Shown here one piece after another: positions 14,334 to 22,104 of a stretch of DNA of 47,963 nucleotides. Below the pieces are notes generated by a model. That model was not told where the DNA came from. It saw only the letters and a program-made list of their open reading frames with translations, and searched no databases. This DNA is from a bacterium (GTDB taxonomy: Bacteria; Chloroflexota; Anaerolineae; Caldilineales; Caldilineaceae). The stretch's first letter is position 1; the number at the start of each line of letters is the position of its first letter. A program made the translations under genes and the position numbers. Location of the stretch: assembly GCA_016124945.1 (NCBI GenBank), contig WGMT01000054.1, positions 1 to 47,963 of the forward strand. The letters run 5' to 3'.

Positions 14334-16013
14334 ATGTCTGAGCAGAACGAACACCGATCTTCGGGGATCAGCCGTCGATCATTCCTGCGTTACACCGCCT
14401 TGGGTTCCGGTGCCGCCTTCCTGGCTGCGTGTGCACCAACCGCTGCACCGACTACCGATACCGGCGCGGATAGTGGCGCTGCGGCCCCGGGCGACGCTCC
14501 TGCCGCCGAGACAGGTGGCCCTCAGTACGGTGGCACCATGGTTTGGATGGGGCACCAAGAAGTGGCCGGCCTGGGTGTGCCGGACATCTCACCCACGGTG
14601 CAGGCGGTGATGATCCGCAACATTATGAATCCGCTGCTGCATTACAACGAGTACGCCGAAATTGAGATGATTCTGGCCGATTCGTACGAAGTATCCGAAG
14701 ACGGCCTCACCTACACCTTCAACCTGCACGAAGGCGTACTCTTCCACGACGGTAGCCCCTTCACCTCGGCGGATGTCAAGTACAGCTACGATTTCTACCG
14801 CAACCCCGACAACGCCCAGCCCAATGCCAGCCTTTACCTGGGCATCGGCAGCATTGACACCCCCGACGATCTGACCGTGGTCGTCAATATGGACTCAGTC
14901 AACGCGGCGTCGTTGGCCAACTGGGCCCAACAACCGATTGTGCACAGCGGCAAACATGCCGAAGTTGGCGAAGATGTCTTCCGCACCGAGCCAATCGGCA
15001 CCGGCGCTTACAAGGTTAGGGAATGGCGCGCCGCCGAGTTCACCGAACTCGAAGCTTTTGAGGATCACTTCCGCGGCCGCCCCTACATCGACGTCATCCG
15101 CCAGGATGTGGTGCCCGAACCCTCTGTGCGTATGATCGGTATGCAGACAGGCGAAGCCGATGCCCCCACCTGGCCCTTGTTGGTGGAAGACGCCCTGTTG
15201 CTCGAAGCAGATCCAGGGTATACCACTTTCCGCACGCTGGGTACCTCTTGTAAGCACATTCCGTTGAACATCACGGCGCCGACGTTGGCGGAAAAAGAAG
15301 TGCGCCAGGCCATGATGTACGCCCTGGATCGCCAGCGCATCATTGATGATCTGTGGAATGGCGCCGGCGTCATTGCGCAGACGAATCTGACGCCGTCCAA
15401 CACCTTCTACCACAACCCCAATACAAAGCAGTACGAGTTTGACCCAGCCATGGCTGCCGAGATGCTGGATGCAGCCGGTTGGGCGCTTGGGGACGACGGC
15501 GTGCGCGCGAAAGACGGTGTACGCCTCTCCTTCGAATGTACCACCATTACCGGCGATCAGGCCCGCCGCCCGATTGCGGAACTGGCGCAGCAGATGTTGG
15601 CCGAGGTCGGCGTGGAAATGCTCCTGGCCGAAGCACCAATCTCCGCCATCCTCGAAGCCCTGCGCAACAACACAATGGATGCGTCGCTCTTCAACTGGAC
15701 ATATGGCTCGGTGCCGGAACCCGATCCTTATGCCACACTGCACCCAGATGGCGGCAATAACTTCACCGGCATTGACGATCCCACAATGAGTGATCTGATT
15801 GAGCGTGGTACACAAGTGGTCGACCCGAATGGTCGCAAGGAGATCTACGACCAGATCCAGGAACTCTTTGTTGATATCGTGCCGATTCTCTTCCTGCAGT
15901 TCGACCAGAACATCACACCGATCAACAGTCGTATCCAGGGCATTCCTGCCGATCCAGTGCTGAACGATCAAGTCTTCTTCCAGGCGCATCGCTACTGGAT
16001 TATGGAAGCCTAA
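14334..16013 (+). CDS. ABC transporter substrate-binding lipoprotein, family 5 (peptide/opine/nickel type)
   Basis: 559 residues. The N-terminus has a twin-arginine signal (SRRSFLRYTALGSG, RR at 14-15) ending in a lipobox with Cys33, then a low-complexity Ala/Thr/Asp linker to about residue 62. The rest is a complete SBP_bac_5 domain, with VSEDGLTYTFNLHEGVLFHDGSPFTSADV (written in pieces here: EDGLTYTFNLH, FHDGSPFTSADVKYSYDF) near 120-150. Such proteins capture oligopeptides for the two permeases that follow. The peptidase-rich downstream region supports peptides as the substrate, but opines or other amides are possible. Confidence 0.92.
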   Translation: MSEQNEHRSSGISRRSFLRYTALGSGAAFLAACAPTAAPTTDTGADSGAAAPGDAPAAETGGPQYGGTMVWMGHQEVAGLGVPDISPTVQAVMIRNIMNPLLHYNEYAEIEMILADSYEVSEDGLTYTFNLHEGVLFHDGSPFTSADVKYSYDFYRNPDNAQPNASLYLGIGSIDTPDDLTVVVNMDSVNAASLANWAQQPIVHSGKHAEVGEDVFRTEPIGTGAYKVREWRAAEFTELEAFEDHFRGRPYIDVIRQDVVPEPSVRMIGMQTGEADAPTWPLLVEDALLLEADPGYTTFRTLGTSCKHIPLNITAPTLAEKEVRQAMMYALDRQRIIDDLWNGAGVIAQTNLTPSNTFYHNPNTKQYEFDPAMAAEMLDAAGWALGDDGVRAKDGVRLSFECTTITGDQARRPIAELAQQMLAEVGVEMLLAEAPISAILEALRNNTMDASLFNWTYGSVPEPDPYATLHPDGGNNFTGIDDPTMSDLIERGTQVVDPNGRKEIYDQIQELFVDIVPILFLQFDQNITPINSRIQGIPADPVLNDQVFFQAHRYWIMEA

Positions 16014-16130
16014 GCACCTCGATTTTGGTATTTACCTGAAACTAGAGTGTAGAGCAGCAAGCCTTGTATCACCAATTCGCCTCGGTAGGTTGCTGTAAAT
16101 TTCAGGATAGATGCTTAACCCTTCGTTTGG

Positions 16131-16164
16131 AAACCTGCCAGGTTTTCTGAAACCTGGCAGGTTT
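16131..16164 (+). terminator. Hairpin between binding-protein and permease genes (dispersed palindrome)
   Basis: AAACCTGCCAGGTTT (16131-16145) and AAACCTGGCAGGTTT (16150-16164) form a 15-bp perfect stem with a four-base loop, followed by TCCC. I recall closely similar AACCTGCCAGGTT palindromes as dispersed repeats in many environmental genomes; that is memory, not a search. Located after the binding-protein gene, it could attenuate permease expression, a common way to make more binding protein than permease. Confidence 0.6.
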
Positions 16165-16215
16165 TCCCTATACATTCCTTACATTGAATTTTGTAGACGG
16201 AGATGGGGCAGGTTT

Positions 16216-17178
16216 ATGTTTCAGTACATTATGCGCCGTTTGCTCCAGGGTGTCCTCGTCATTTTCCTCATCAGCATTGCTACCTTTAGCATCATGCGAC
16301 TAATGCCCGGTGATCCTACGGCGTTTTTGCTGGGGGAAGGCGATGTACGGATTTCCGAAGCACAGATTGAAGCGATTAAGGCACGTTGGGGCCTAGATCG
16401 TCCACTCCATGAGCAGTATTTGTTGTGGGCCGCCAACTTGCTACGCGGTGACTTTGGGGAGTCGATCATCCGCCAGGGGACGCCGGTGCGCGATATGATC
16501 TTCGAAGCCGTCCCTGTGACGGCGGCTCTAAACGTTTATGCCTTGTTGGTTGCGTTGCTCTTTGCAATTCCCGGCGGCATCTGGGCTGCGGTACGCCGCA
16601 ACTCGCCTGTGGACTACCTCAATACATTCGGTTCGACGTTGGGCGTCTCCATGCCCAATTTCTGGCTGGCATTGATGTTGATCTTGCTGTTTGCGCTCTA
16701 CATTCCCCAGTGGATCGGTGAACTACCCTTCATCGGCCGCATTCCGCCTTTTGGGTTGCGCTCCTGGCAGGGCTATCTGTTGCCCGTGTTCGTGCTGTCG
16801 GTAGAACAGATGGCCGTCTTTTCCCGTGTAATGCGCGGGGCGATGCTCGAAGTGTTGGAGCGCGACTACATTCGCACGGCTAAGGCGAAGGGGCTACCTC
16901 GCTACCTTGTTCTGGCGCGACATGCAGTACGTAACGCCCTGCTGCCGGTGATCACCGTTATCGGTTTTCGCATCGCCTTCCTGCTCAGCGGCACCATCGT
17001 CATCGAGACGGTTTTCGCCATCCCTGGGATCGGCCGCCTCTTCACAGATTCGGTTTTCCGTCTCGACTATCAAGTGGTGCAATCGATTGTCGTTGTACTC
17101 GCCGTATTGGTGGTCGCCGTGAACCTGCTCACAGATTTAACCTACGCGCTGATCGACCCGCGTATTCGCTTTGATTAA
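16216..17178 (+). CDS. ABC transporter permease, DppB/OppB type
   Basis: 320 residues with about six membrane segments. The first is at 10-30 (LLQGVLVIFLISIATFSIM), followed by the RLMPGDP motif typical of DppB-like permeases. The cytoplasmic EAA loop that docks on the ATPase is seen as RTAKAKGLPRYLVLARHAVRNALLPVI (split here: RTAKAKGL, LARHAVRNALLPV). I start at ATG 16216, MFQYIMRRLLQG, since the upstream in-frame extension to 16111 is the translated hairpin. It works with the next permease; no ATPase gene is present in the window. Confidence 0.93.
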   Translation: MFQYIMRRLLQGVLVIFLISIATFSIMRLMPGDPTAFLLGEGDVRISEAQIEAIKARWGLDRPLHEQYLLWAANLLRGDFGESIIRQGTPVRDMIFEAVPVTAALNVYALLVALLFAIPGGIWAAVRRNSPVDYLNTFGSTLGVSMPNFWLALMLILLFALYIPQWIGELPFIGRIPPFGLRSWQGYLLPVFVLSVEQMAVFSRVMRGAMLEVLERDYIRTAKAKGLPRYLVLARHAVRNALLPVITVIGFRIAFLLSGTIVIETVFAIPGIGRLFTDSVFRLDYQVVQSIVVVLAVLVVAVNLLTDLTYALIDPRIRFD

Positions 17179-17309
17179 TTTGGTGATTAGGGCTTGGTGA
17201 CCGGTAACTGGGGATTGGTTTGATCACCGAAAACGGCATCGGGATCACAATCAACCAATGCCCATTCACAAATCGCCATTCCGAGATCCCATTAGCAAGG
17301 AACATCTTT

Positions 17310-18206
17310 ATGGCTGTCATCTCTGCCGAACAGGCAACGCCTGTCGCCCAATCGAACTCTGCTCGGCGTTCTGAGCTTTCGCAGGCCTGGCGCCGTTTCC
17401 GCTCCAACCGAGTGGCTGTGATTGGCCTCATATTTATTATCTTCCTGGTGTTGATGGCAGTGTTTGCCGATGTCCTGGCACCGGACGATCCGCTGTTCAG
17501 CTACGCAGGCTCACGCGGCGAAGCGCCCAGTGCTGAACATCTCTTCGGCTTGGATCACATTGGGCGCGATCTGCTCAGCCGTGTCATCTTTGGCACGCGC
17601 ATTGCACTCATTGTGGGGCTGGTTTCAACAGGAATCGCCGTGGTAATGGGGATCTTGGTTGGGGCGGTGGCCGGCTATTTTGGTGGATTGGTGGATACAG
17701 TCCTGTCACGCGTCATTGACACGTTGATGGCATTCCCTATCATTGCGCTGCTGGTGGTGTTAGCAGCCGTGCTAGGGCCAAGCCTAACCACAACGGTGCT
17801 TGTTATCGGGATCACAGGGTGGGCGCGTTTTGCCCGTGTCGTGCGCGCCGACGTGTTGAGCATCAAGGTCGAAGACTATGTCATGGCGGCCAAAGCCACC
17901 GGCGTCTCCAGTTGGCGTATCATCATCCGCCACGTCTTACCCAACGTACTAGGACCTGTGATCGTGCTGGCCTCGCTGGGTATCGGCAGCATTATTATCC
18001 TTGAAGCGGCTTTGTCGTTTCTGGGGTTGGGGGTGCGCCCGCCCACACCTTCTTGGGGTGGTATCCTCGCCGACGGACGCCCACACCTGATGCGCTATCC
18101 CCACATCTCCTTTTTCCCCGGCTTGATGATCACGTTGACGGTGCTCGCCTTCAACTTCGTCGGCGACGGTCTGCGCGATGCCCTAGACCCGCGGCAGAAG
18201 ACATAA
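17310..18206 (+). CDS. ABC transporter permease, DppC/OppC type
   Basis: 298 residues. The N-terminal cytoplasmic stretch SQAWRRFRSNRVAVIGLIF leads into the first membrane segment. LFGLDHIGRDLLSRVIFGTR is the DppC-type periplasmic motif, and the EAA loop is AAKATGVSSWRIIIRHVLPN. AAGGAA eight bases before ATG 17310 defines the start; a longer frame from 17220 has no ribosome-binding site. It is the last gene of the importer, followed by a strong terminator at 18214. The required ATPases must be encoded elsewhere or shared. Confidence 0.93.
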   Translation: MAVISAEQATPVAQSNSARRSELSQAWRRFRSNRVAVIGLIFIIFLVLMAVFADVLAPDDPLFSYAGSRGEAPSAEHLFGLDHIGRDLLSRVIFGTRIALIVGLVSTGIAVVMGILVGAVAGYFGGLVDTVLSRVIDTLMAFPIIALLVVLAAVLGPSLTTTVLVIGITGWARFARVVRADVLSIKVEDYVMAAKATGVSSWRIIIRHVLPNVLGPVIVLASLGIGSIIILEAALSFLGLGVRPPTPSWGGILADGRPHLMRYPHISFFPGLMITLTVLAFNFVGDGLRDALDPRQKT

Positions 18207-18213
18207 ATTCAAG

Positions 18214-18276
18214 ATGATGAGGATGATGGGATGATGCGACGGATCGCATCATCCCATCATCCTCATCATTTTTTTA
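18214..18276 (+). terminator. Rho-independent terminator of the ABC importer operon, built from GATGATG words
   Basis: Arms 18214-18239 and 18244-18269 are perfectly complementary over 26 bp with a four-base loop (CGGA), followed directly by eight T residues. This is a textbook intrinsic terminator in shape. Its stem consists of ATGATGAGG-type words like those in other spacers, which shows that the repeat arms can double as terminators. Confidence 0.85.
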
Positions 18277-18301
18277 TCCCCACGACAGGAACCCATAACG
18301 C

Positions 18302-19198
18302 ATGAGCCTCCTCTCAGAGATCAATTCCATCATCGCCTCCGTTGACGCCGAGATCAGCCTCTTCGCCCACCACATCGAATCTGGTGACGAAATCAACCTC
18401 GACGGGGACCGGGTCTATCCACTGGCCAGTGTGCTCAAGATCCCTGTGCTCGTGGAAGCGTTCCGCCAGATCGGCCAAGGACGTTTTTCCCTCGACGACC
18501 GCTTCGAACTCACCGTGGCCGAAAAGAATCTACCTAGCGGCGTCCTCACCTTCTTCGACGACGGCCTGCAACCGACGCTGCGCGATCTGCTGACGTTGAT
18601 GATCATCATCAGCGACAACACCGCCACCGACATGGTCATGCACCGCCTGGGCGTAGACGCGATCAACCGCACGATGCATGGCCTGGGATTGACCGAGATC
18701 CACGTGCCGTTGACCATCCGCGGCATCTTCGACGACATGCTCGTCTCCGCCGATCCCACCCAGGATCTGCTCGAACTGGACAAACAACCGCGCAAACTCG
18801 ACGGCGTCGCTTTCAGCCTCGGCCCAGACAACGACACCGGCACACCTCGCTCCCTCACCCGCCTGTTGACGATGATCTACAAAGCCGAGATCCTGGATCG
18901 GGCGGCCTGTGACGGCATGCTTGCCATCTTGCGCCAACAGCAGTTGAACGACCGTCTGCCCCGCTACCTGCCGCCGGGGACACCCTGTCTGCACAAGACA
19001 GGCACCCTCGGCCCCATCCGAAACGACAGCGGCATCATCTACATCAACGACAACTCGCACGTCGCCGTCACCATCTTTACGCGCTCGACAGCGCAGATCC
19101 CCGACGACGATCTCATCGCCAAACGCGCCCACACCACCGCCGTCGATGACGCCTTTGGGCGGATCGGGCGGCTGTTGTACGATTCATTTCAGAGTTGA
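18302..19198 (+). CDS. Cytosolic serine hydrolase of the class A beta-lactamase fold
   Basis: 298 residues with the three active-site motifs in order and spacing: S43-VL-K46, S104-D-N106 and K232-T-G234. It lacks a signal peptide and lacks the ExxLN omega-loop glutamate of true class A beta-lactamases. It is therefore more likely a cytosolic D-amino-acid peptidase, amidase or esterase than an antibiotic-resistance enzyme. It lies between a peptide importer and an M81 peptidase, in line with intracellular cleavage of imported peptides. The substrate is not known. AGGA lies 11 bases before the ATG. Confidence 0.82.
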   Translation: MSLLSEINSIIASVDAEISLFAHHIESGDEINLDGDRVYPLASVLKIPVLVEAFRQIGQGRFSLDDRFELTVAEKNLPSGVLTFFDDGLQPTLRDLLTLMIIISDNTATDMVMHRLGVDAINRTMHGLGLTEIHVPLTIRGIFDDMLVSADPTQDLLELDKQPRKLDGVAFSLGPDNDTGTPRSLTRLLTMIYKAEILDRAACDGMLAILRQQQLNDRLPRYLPPGTPCLHKTGTLGPIRNDSGIIYINDNSHVAVTIFTRSTAQIPDDDLIAKRAHTTAVDDAFGRIGRLLYDSFQS

Positions 19199-19337
19199 CG
19201 ACGGACGACGGACGAACGTTAAGCGACAAGTCGCAGCGACCTGAAACTTGATGTGTCGACATCATCCCATCATCGCGTCATCACCTCAACGAGACATCGT
19301 CTGTCGTCGGTTGTCCGTCGTCGGTCATCCGTCGTTA
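19196..19337. repeat. Heptad arms around the serine hydrolase-M81 spacer
   Basis: The left arm is TGACGACGGACGACGGACG from the hydrolase stop codon (19196-19214). The right arm is five 7-mers GTCGTCG, GTTGTCC, GTCGTCG, GTCATCC, GTCGTTA (19303-19337). Between them is AGCGACAAGTCGCAGCGACC. On the minus strand this region reads GTCGACACATC and then GGTCGCT, possibly a distant relative of the core in copies a-f. The M81 ribosome-binding site follows at 19362. Confidence 0.6.
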
Positions 19338-19372
19338 TCCAAACAAAACAGCGCTACCCACGGAGATCCACC

Positions 19373-20878
19373 ATGAAACTCTTCATCGCGACCCTCGGCA
19401 CCGAGACCAACACATTTTCGCCCTTTGTCACCAGTGCGCAGACCTTTGAAGAAACCTACCTCACCCGCGGCGGTGGACATGGCGACACGCCCAACACCTT
19501 TGCCGTGCCCCTGGTGCTTTGGCGGCAGCGCGCCGAGGCGCTGGGCTGGGACGTGGTGGAAAGCCTGTGCGCCTTTGCCATGCCCAGCGGCGTGACGCTG
19601 CGTACACTCTACAAGCAGTACAAAGAGGAGATCCTCGCCGATCTGCGCGCCGCCATGCCCGTAGACGCCGTGTTGCTCTGCATCCATGGCGCCATGGTGG
19701 TGGAAGGCTTTGATCTCCCTATCGCCGACACAGACGGCATCGACTGCGCCGACGCCGAAGGCGATCTCTTTGAAGCCGTGCGCGCCGTGATCGGGCCGGA
19801 TGTGCCCTTCGGCGCCGAGCTGGATCTGCACTGTCACCTCACCGAGAAGAAGGTGCGCAACACCGACGCCCTTGTCCTCTACAAAGAGTACCCGCACACC
19901 GACTTCCCCGAACGCGCCGAAGACGTTTTCGAGATCATCAAAGCCACGGTGGAAGGCAAAGTGCGCCCGGTGCAGAGTTTGCACGATTGCGGCGCAGTGG
20001 GCGTCTTCCACACCACACGTGAGCCCATGCGCTCTTTTGTGGATCACATGATCGCGCTGGAGGGCGACGAGAGCGTCCTTTCGGTGTCGCTCGGTCATAG
20101 CTTCCCCTGGGCCGACGTACCCGAACTCGGCGTACGCAGCCTGGTGGTGACAGACAATCAACAGGCCAAAGGAGACGAAATCGCCGCCGATCTCTGCCGC
20201 CGCCTCAACGAAATCTACGACGCCGCCCAGCCGCCCTACCTGAAACTAGACGAAGCGCTGGATCAGGCGATTGCCCTGGCCGAAGACCCAGGACAAGGCC
20301 CGGTGGTCCTCGCCGACGTGGCCGACAATGCCGGCGGCGGCGCGTCCAACGATTCCACTTTCATGCTGCGCCGAGTGTTAGAGCGGGGCATCGGCGACAT
20401 CGCTTTCGCCAACTTCTGGGATCCCATCGCCGTGCAGCTCGCTATTTCTGCCGGAGAAGGCGCCACCTTCGATCTACGCCTGGGCGGCAAGATGGGGCCG
20501 ATGTCGGGCGATCCCATCGATCTGCGTGTGACGGTGAAGAAGATCATCCGCGACGCCCGCCAGACCTTCGGCAAGCCACCGCGCACCTCCAAAGGGCGCA
20601 TGGGCGACGCCGTCAGCCTGCAACTAGAAAACGGCGTGGAGATCGGCATCAACTCGCTGCGCACCCAGTCCACCAACCCCGACGCCCTCACCCAGATCGG
20701 CATCGATGCGCCCAACAAGCGCTTTATCGTAGTCAAGTCGATGCAGCACTTCCACGCCGGCTACGCGCCCATCGCCAAAGCCATCCTCTACGTCGCCGCG
20801 CCGGGGACAATGATTCCCTACTTCGATCAGTTGCCCTATGGGATCGCAAGGCGGTCTTTGCGCGGGATTGATGGGTGA
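19373..20878 (+). CDS. M81 family metallopeptidase (MlrC / microcystinase C-like)
   Basis: 501 residues. MlrC is the zinc enzyme that completes degradation of the linear tetrapeptide of microcystin, but most family members act on other peptides. Visible metal-site candidates: Glu11 (GTETNTFSP), Asp151 and His153 in GAELDLHCHL, His175 (YPHTD), and the HSFPWADVPE segment near 242. The C-terminal M81 domain with NAGGGASNDSTFMLR is intact. Start ATG 19373 follows GGAG. No signal peptide. In this setting I infer a general cytosolic peptidase that finishes peptides delivered by the importer; microcystin as substrate is unproven. Confidence 0.88.
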   Translation: MKLFIATLGTETNTFSPFVTSAQTFEETYLTRGGGHGDTPNTFAVPLVLWRQRAEALGWDVVESLCAFAMPSGVTLRTLYKQYKEEILADLRAAMPVDAVLLCIHGAMVVEGFDLPIADTDGIDCADAEGDLFEAVRAVIGPDVPFGAELDLHCHLTEKKVRNTDALVLYKEYPHTDFPERAEDVFEIIKATVEGKVRPVQSLHDCGAVGVFHTTREPMRSFVDHMIALEGDESVLSVSLGHSFPWADVPELGVRSLVVTDNQQAKGDEIAADLCRRLNEIYDAAQPPYLKLDEALDQAIALAEDPGQGPVVLADVADNAGGGASNDSTFMLRRVLERGIGDIAFANFWDPIAVQLAISAGEGATFDLRLGGKMGPMSGDPIDLRVTVKKIIRDARQTFGKPPRTSKGRMGDAVSLQLENGVEIGINSLRTQSTNPDALTQIGIDAPNKRFIVVKSMQHFHAGYAPIAKAILYVAAPGTMIPYFDQLPYGIARRSLRGIDG

Positions 20879-20880
20879 GT

Positions 20881-20908
20881 GGGGATTGGGGACTGGGGAT
20901 TGGGGATT
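20881..20908. repeat. GGGGATT/GGGGACT heptad run
   Basis: Four consecutive units (GGGGATT, GGGGACT, GGGGATT, GGGGATT) start three bases after the M81 stop codon. The complement, CCCCA(A/G)T, is the consensus I remember for the STRR1 heptamer repeats of filamentous cyanobacteria. The rest of the spacer to 21089 contains two small inverted repeats (CGAGGATC/GATCCTCG near 20940-20968 and CGCCCC/GGGGCG near 20983-21003) and no gene. Confidence 0.8.
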
Positions 20909-21089
20909 GGGTAGAGATGATGGGATGATGTGGGCACGTCGAGGATCAGAGGGGTGAGGAGATCCTCGGCGTTCGTCTGTCGCCCCCTGCCCTCAGGGGC
21001 GTCGTCCGTCATCTGTTTGACGCCGGTGATTGCGACAGCATACAATGCAGAGAGTCGTACAGTGGACGCTTAAGCCTAAGGAGAGGATG

Positions 21090-21425
21090 ATGGTGATCGA
21101 AGAATACTTTGACTTCTCCCATCCAAACGAGATCCGACTGGCTGGCCATCGGATCAATATTGAAACGATTCTTGTCGAGTACTTAGACGGAATGGTGCCG
21201 GAAGAAATTGCCGCGCAACATCCAACGCTCTCGCTCGAACAAGTATATGCCACTATCACCTACTACTGGCGGAATCAGAACGAAATGGCGCATTACTTGC
21301 AAGAAGCTAGAGAGATGGAAGATCAACTTCGTCTTGAACAGGTACTAAATCCCTCACCATCGATTGTTCGTATGCGCCAACTACGCCGTCAACAAAAACA
21401 AAGCACCATCATCGAGCACGCATGA
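21090..21425 (+). CDS. DUF433 domain protein, putative antitoxin
   Basis: 111 residues. DUF433 is a small winged-helix-like domain common in antitoxins. The typical run is present: IRLAGHRINIETILVEYLDG, then PEEIAAQHPTLSLEQVYATITYYW (given in two pieces: PEEIAAQHPTLS, LEQVYATITYYW). The second of two adjacent ATGs (21090) is six bases after AAGGAG and is preferred. It is followed three bases later by a DUF5615 PIN-like gene, the usual partner, so it probably controls that toxin. The same pair recurs on the minus strand at 43944-44611. Confidence 0.85.
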   Translation: MVIEEYFDFSHPNEIRLAGHRINIETILVEYLDGMVPEEIAAQHPTLSLEQVYATITYYWRNQNEMAHYLQEAREMEDQLRLEQVLNPSPSIVRMRQLRRQQKQSTIIEHA

Positions 21426-21428
21426 CCA

Positions 21429-21797
21429 ATGGCTCCCCCTTGTTTTCTGCTTGACGAACACATTGCCCACGCCATCGCAGTTGGACTACGAAGCCGGGAA
21501 CCTGATATTCAAGTGTTCACGATTGGCAATCCCAATGCTCCGGGTGCGGGTACACCTGATCAGGACATTTTGCTCTGGATTGAAGAGCGTGGCTGCTTGT
21601 TGGTTACGAACAACCGAAAGTCAATGCCTGGTCACTTGCGCAACCACATGGATCGACAGCGTCATGTTCCCGGCATTGTTGTGATCAGTCAGCGCATGAG
21701 TTGGGGCGACACCATCGAGGAACTGCTATTGATCTGGTCTGTAGTTCTGCCCAACGAGTTTCAGGATCAGATCGTATATTTGCCTCTTGAGAGATGA
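21429..21797 (+). CDS. DUF5615 PIN-like protein, putative toxin
   Basis: 122 residues. DUF5615 is a small PIN-like nuclease family. FLLDEHIAHAIAVGLRSR carries the first acidic pair (Asp9, Glu10). Later, TPDQDILLWIEERGCLLVTN holds the next acidic positions and the conserved TNN turn. Catalysis has not been shown for most members, so the toxin role rests on its pairing with DUF433 and on domain likeness. It is three bases after the DUF433 stop and is therefore translationally linked. Confidence 0.82.
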   Translation: MAPPCFLLDEHIAHAIAVGLRSREPDIQVFTIGNPNAPGAGTPDQDILLWIEERGCLLVTNNRKSMPGHLRNHMDRQRHVPGIVVISQRMSWGDTIEELLLIWSVVLPNEFQDQIVYLPLER

Positions 21798-21835
21798 TGT
21801 TGGACAAGTCAACTGTTAGTAGGAAAGGAGTAATG

Positions 21836-22096
21836 ATGTCGATCAATGGAATGCCTGCGCCGCCGGATCTGTCGCCGGAAACATTGCATCATCTCTTGAC
21901 GGATACACAGTCGCGTCAAGTGTTGCTCACTGCAAAAATTCGGCAGTTTGATGAGCGCTATGAAACCTCTTTGGAATTGTTGGAAGCGCGCCTTGAACGC
22001 GGTGAAGGCAGTGAACACCCCGATTGGGAAGACTCTATCGAATGGCGCACGGGGGTTGAAAGCCTGACGCGTACACAACAAATGCAAAGTCCATAG
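21836..22096 (+). CDS. Small uncharacterised protein, antitoxin-like in size and placement
   Basis: 86 residues, unrecognised. It is helical and charged, with FDERYETSLELLEARLERGE followed by EHPDWEDSIEWR. That pattern (a helix ending in an acidic/aromatic WEDSIEW) reminds me of small proteins found beside toxin genes, but I cannot name a family. AAAGGAG at 21824-21830 supports ATG 21836. It lies 38 bases after the DUF5615 gene and eight bases before the deacylase gene, with which it may be coupled. Confidence 0.6.
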   Translation: MSINGMPAPPDLSPETLHHLLTDTQSRQVLLTAKIRQFDERYETSLELLEARLERGEGSEHPDWEDSIEWRTGVESLTRTQQMQSP

Positions 22097-22104
22097 GACA
22101 CCCC

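Noticed and set aside
16111..16215. Longer N-terminus for the first permease
   Set aside because: Those codons are the translated hairpin and have no homology; MFQYIMRRLLQG is the typical permease start.
18302..19198. Antibiotic-resistance beta-lactamase
   Set aside because: No signal peptide and no omega-loop glutamate; the context is peptide metabolism.
19373..20878. A dedicated microcystin-degradation (mlr) cluster
   Set aside because: Only an MlrC-like gene is present; mlrA, mlrB and mlrD are absent, and M81 proteins are widespread without that function.
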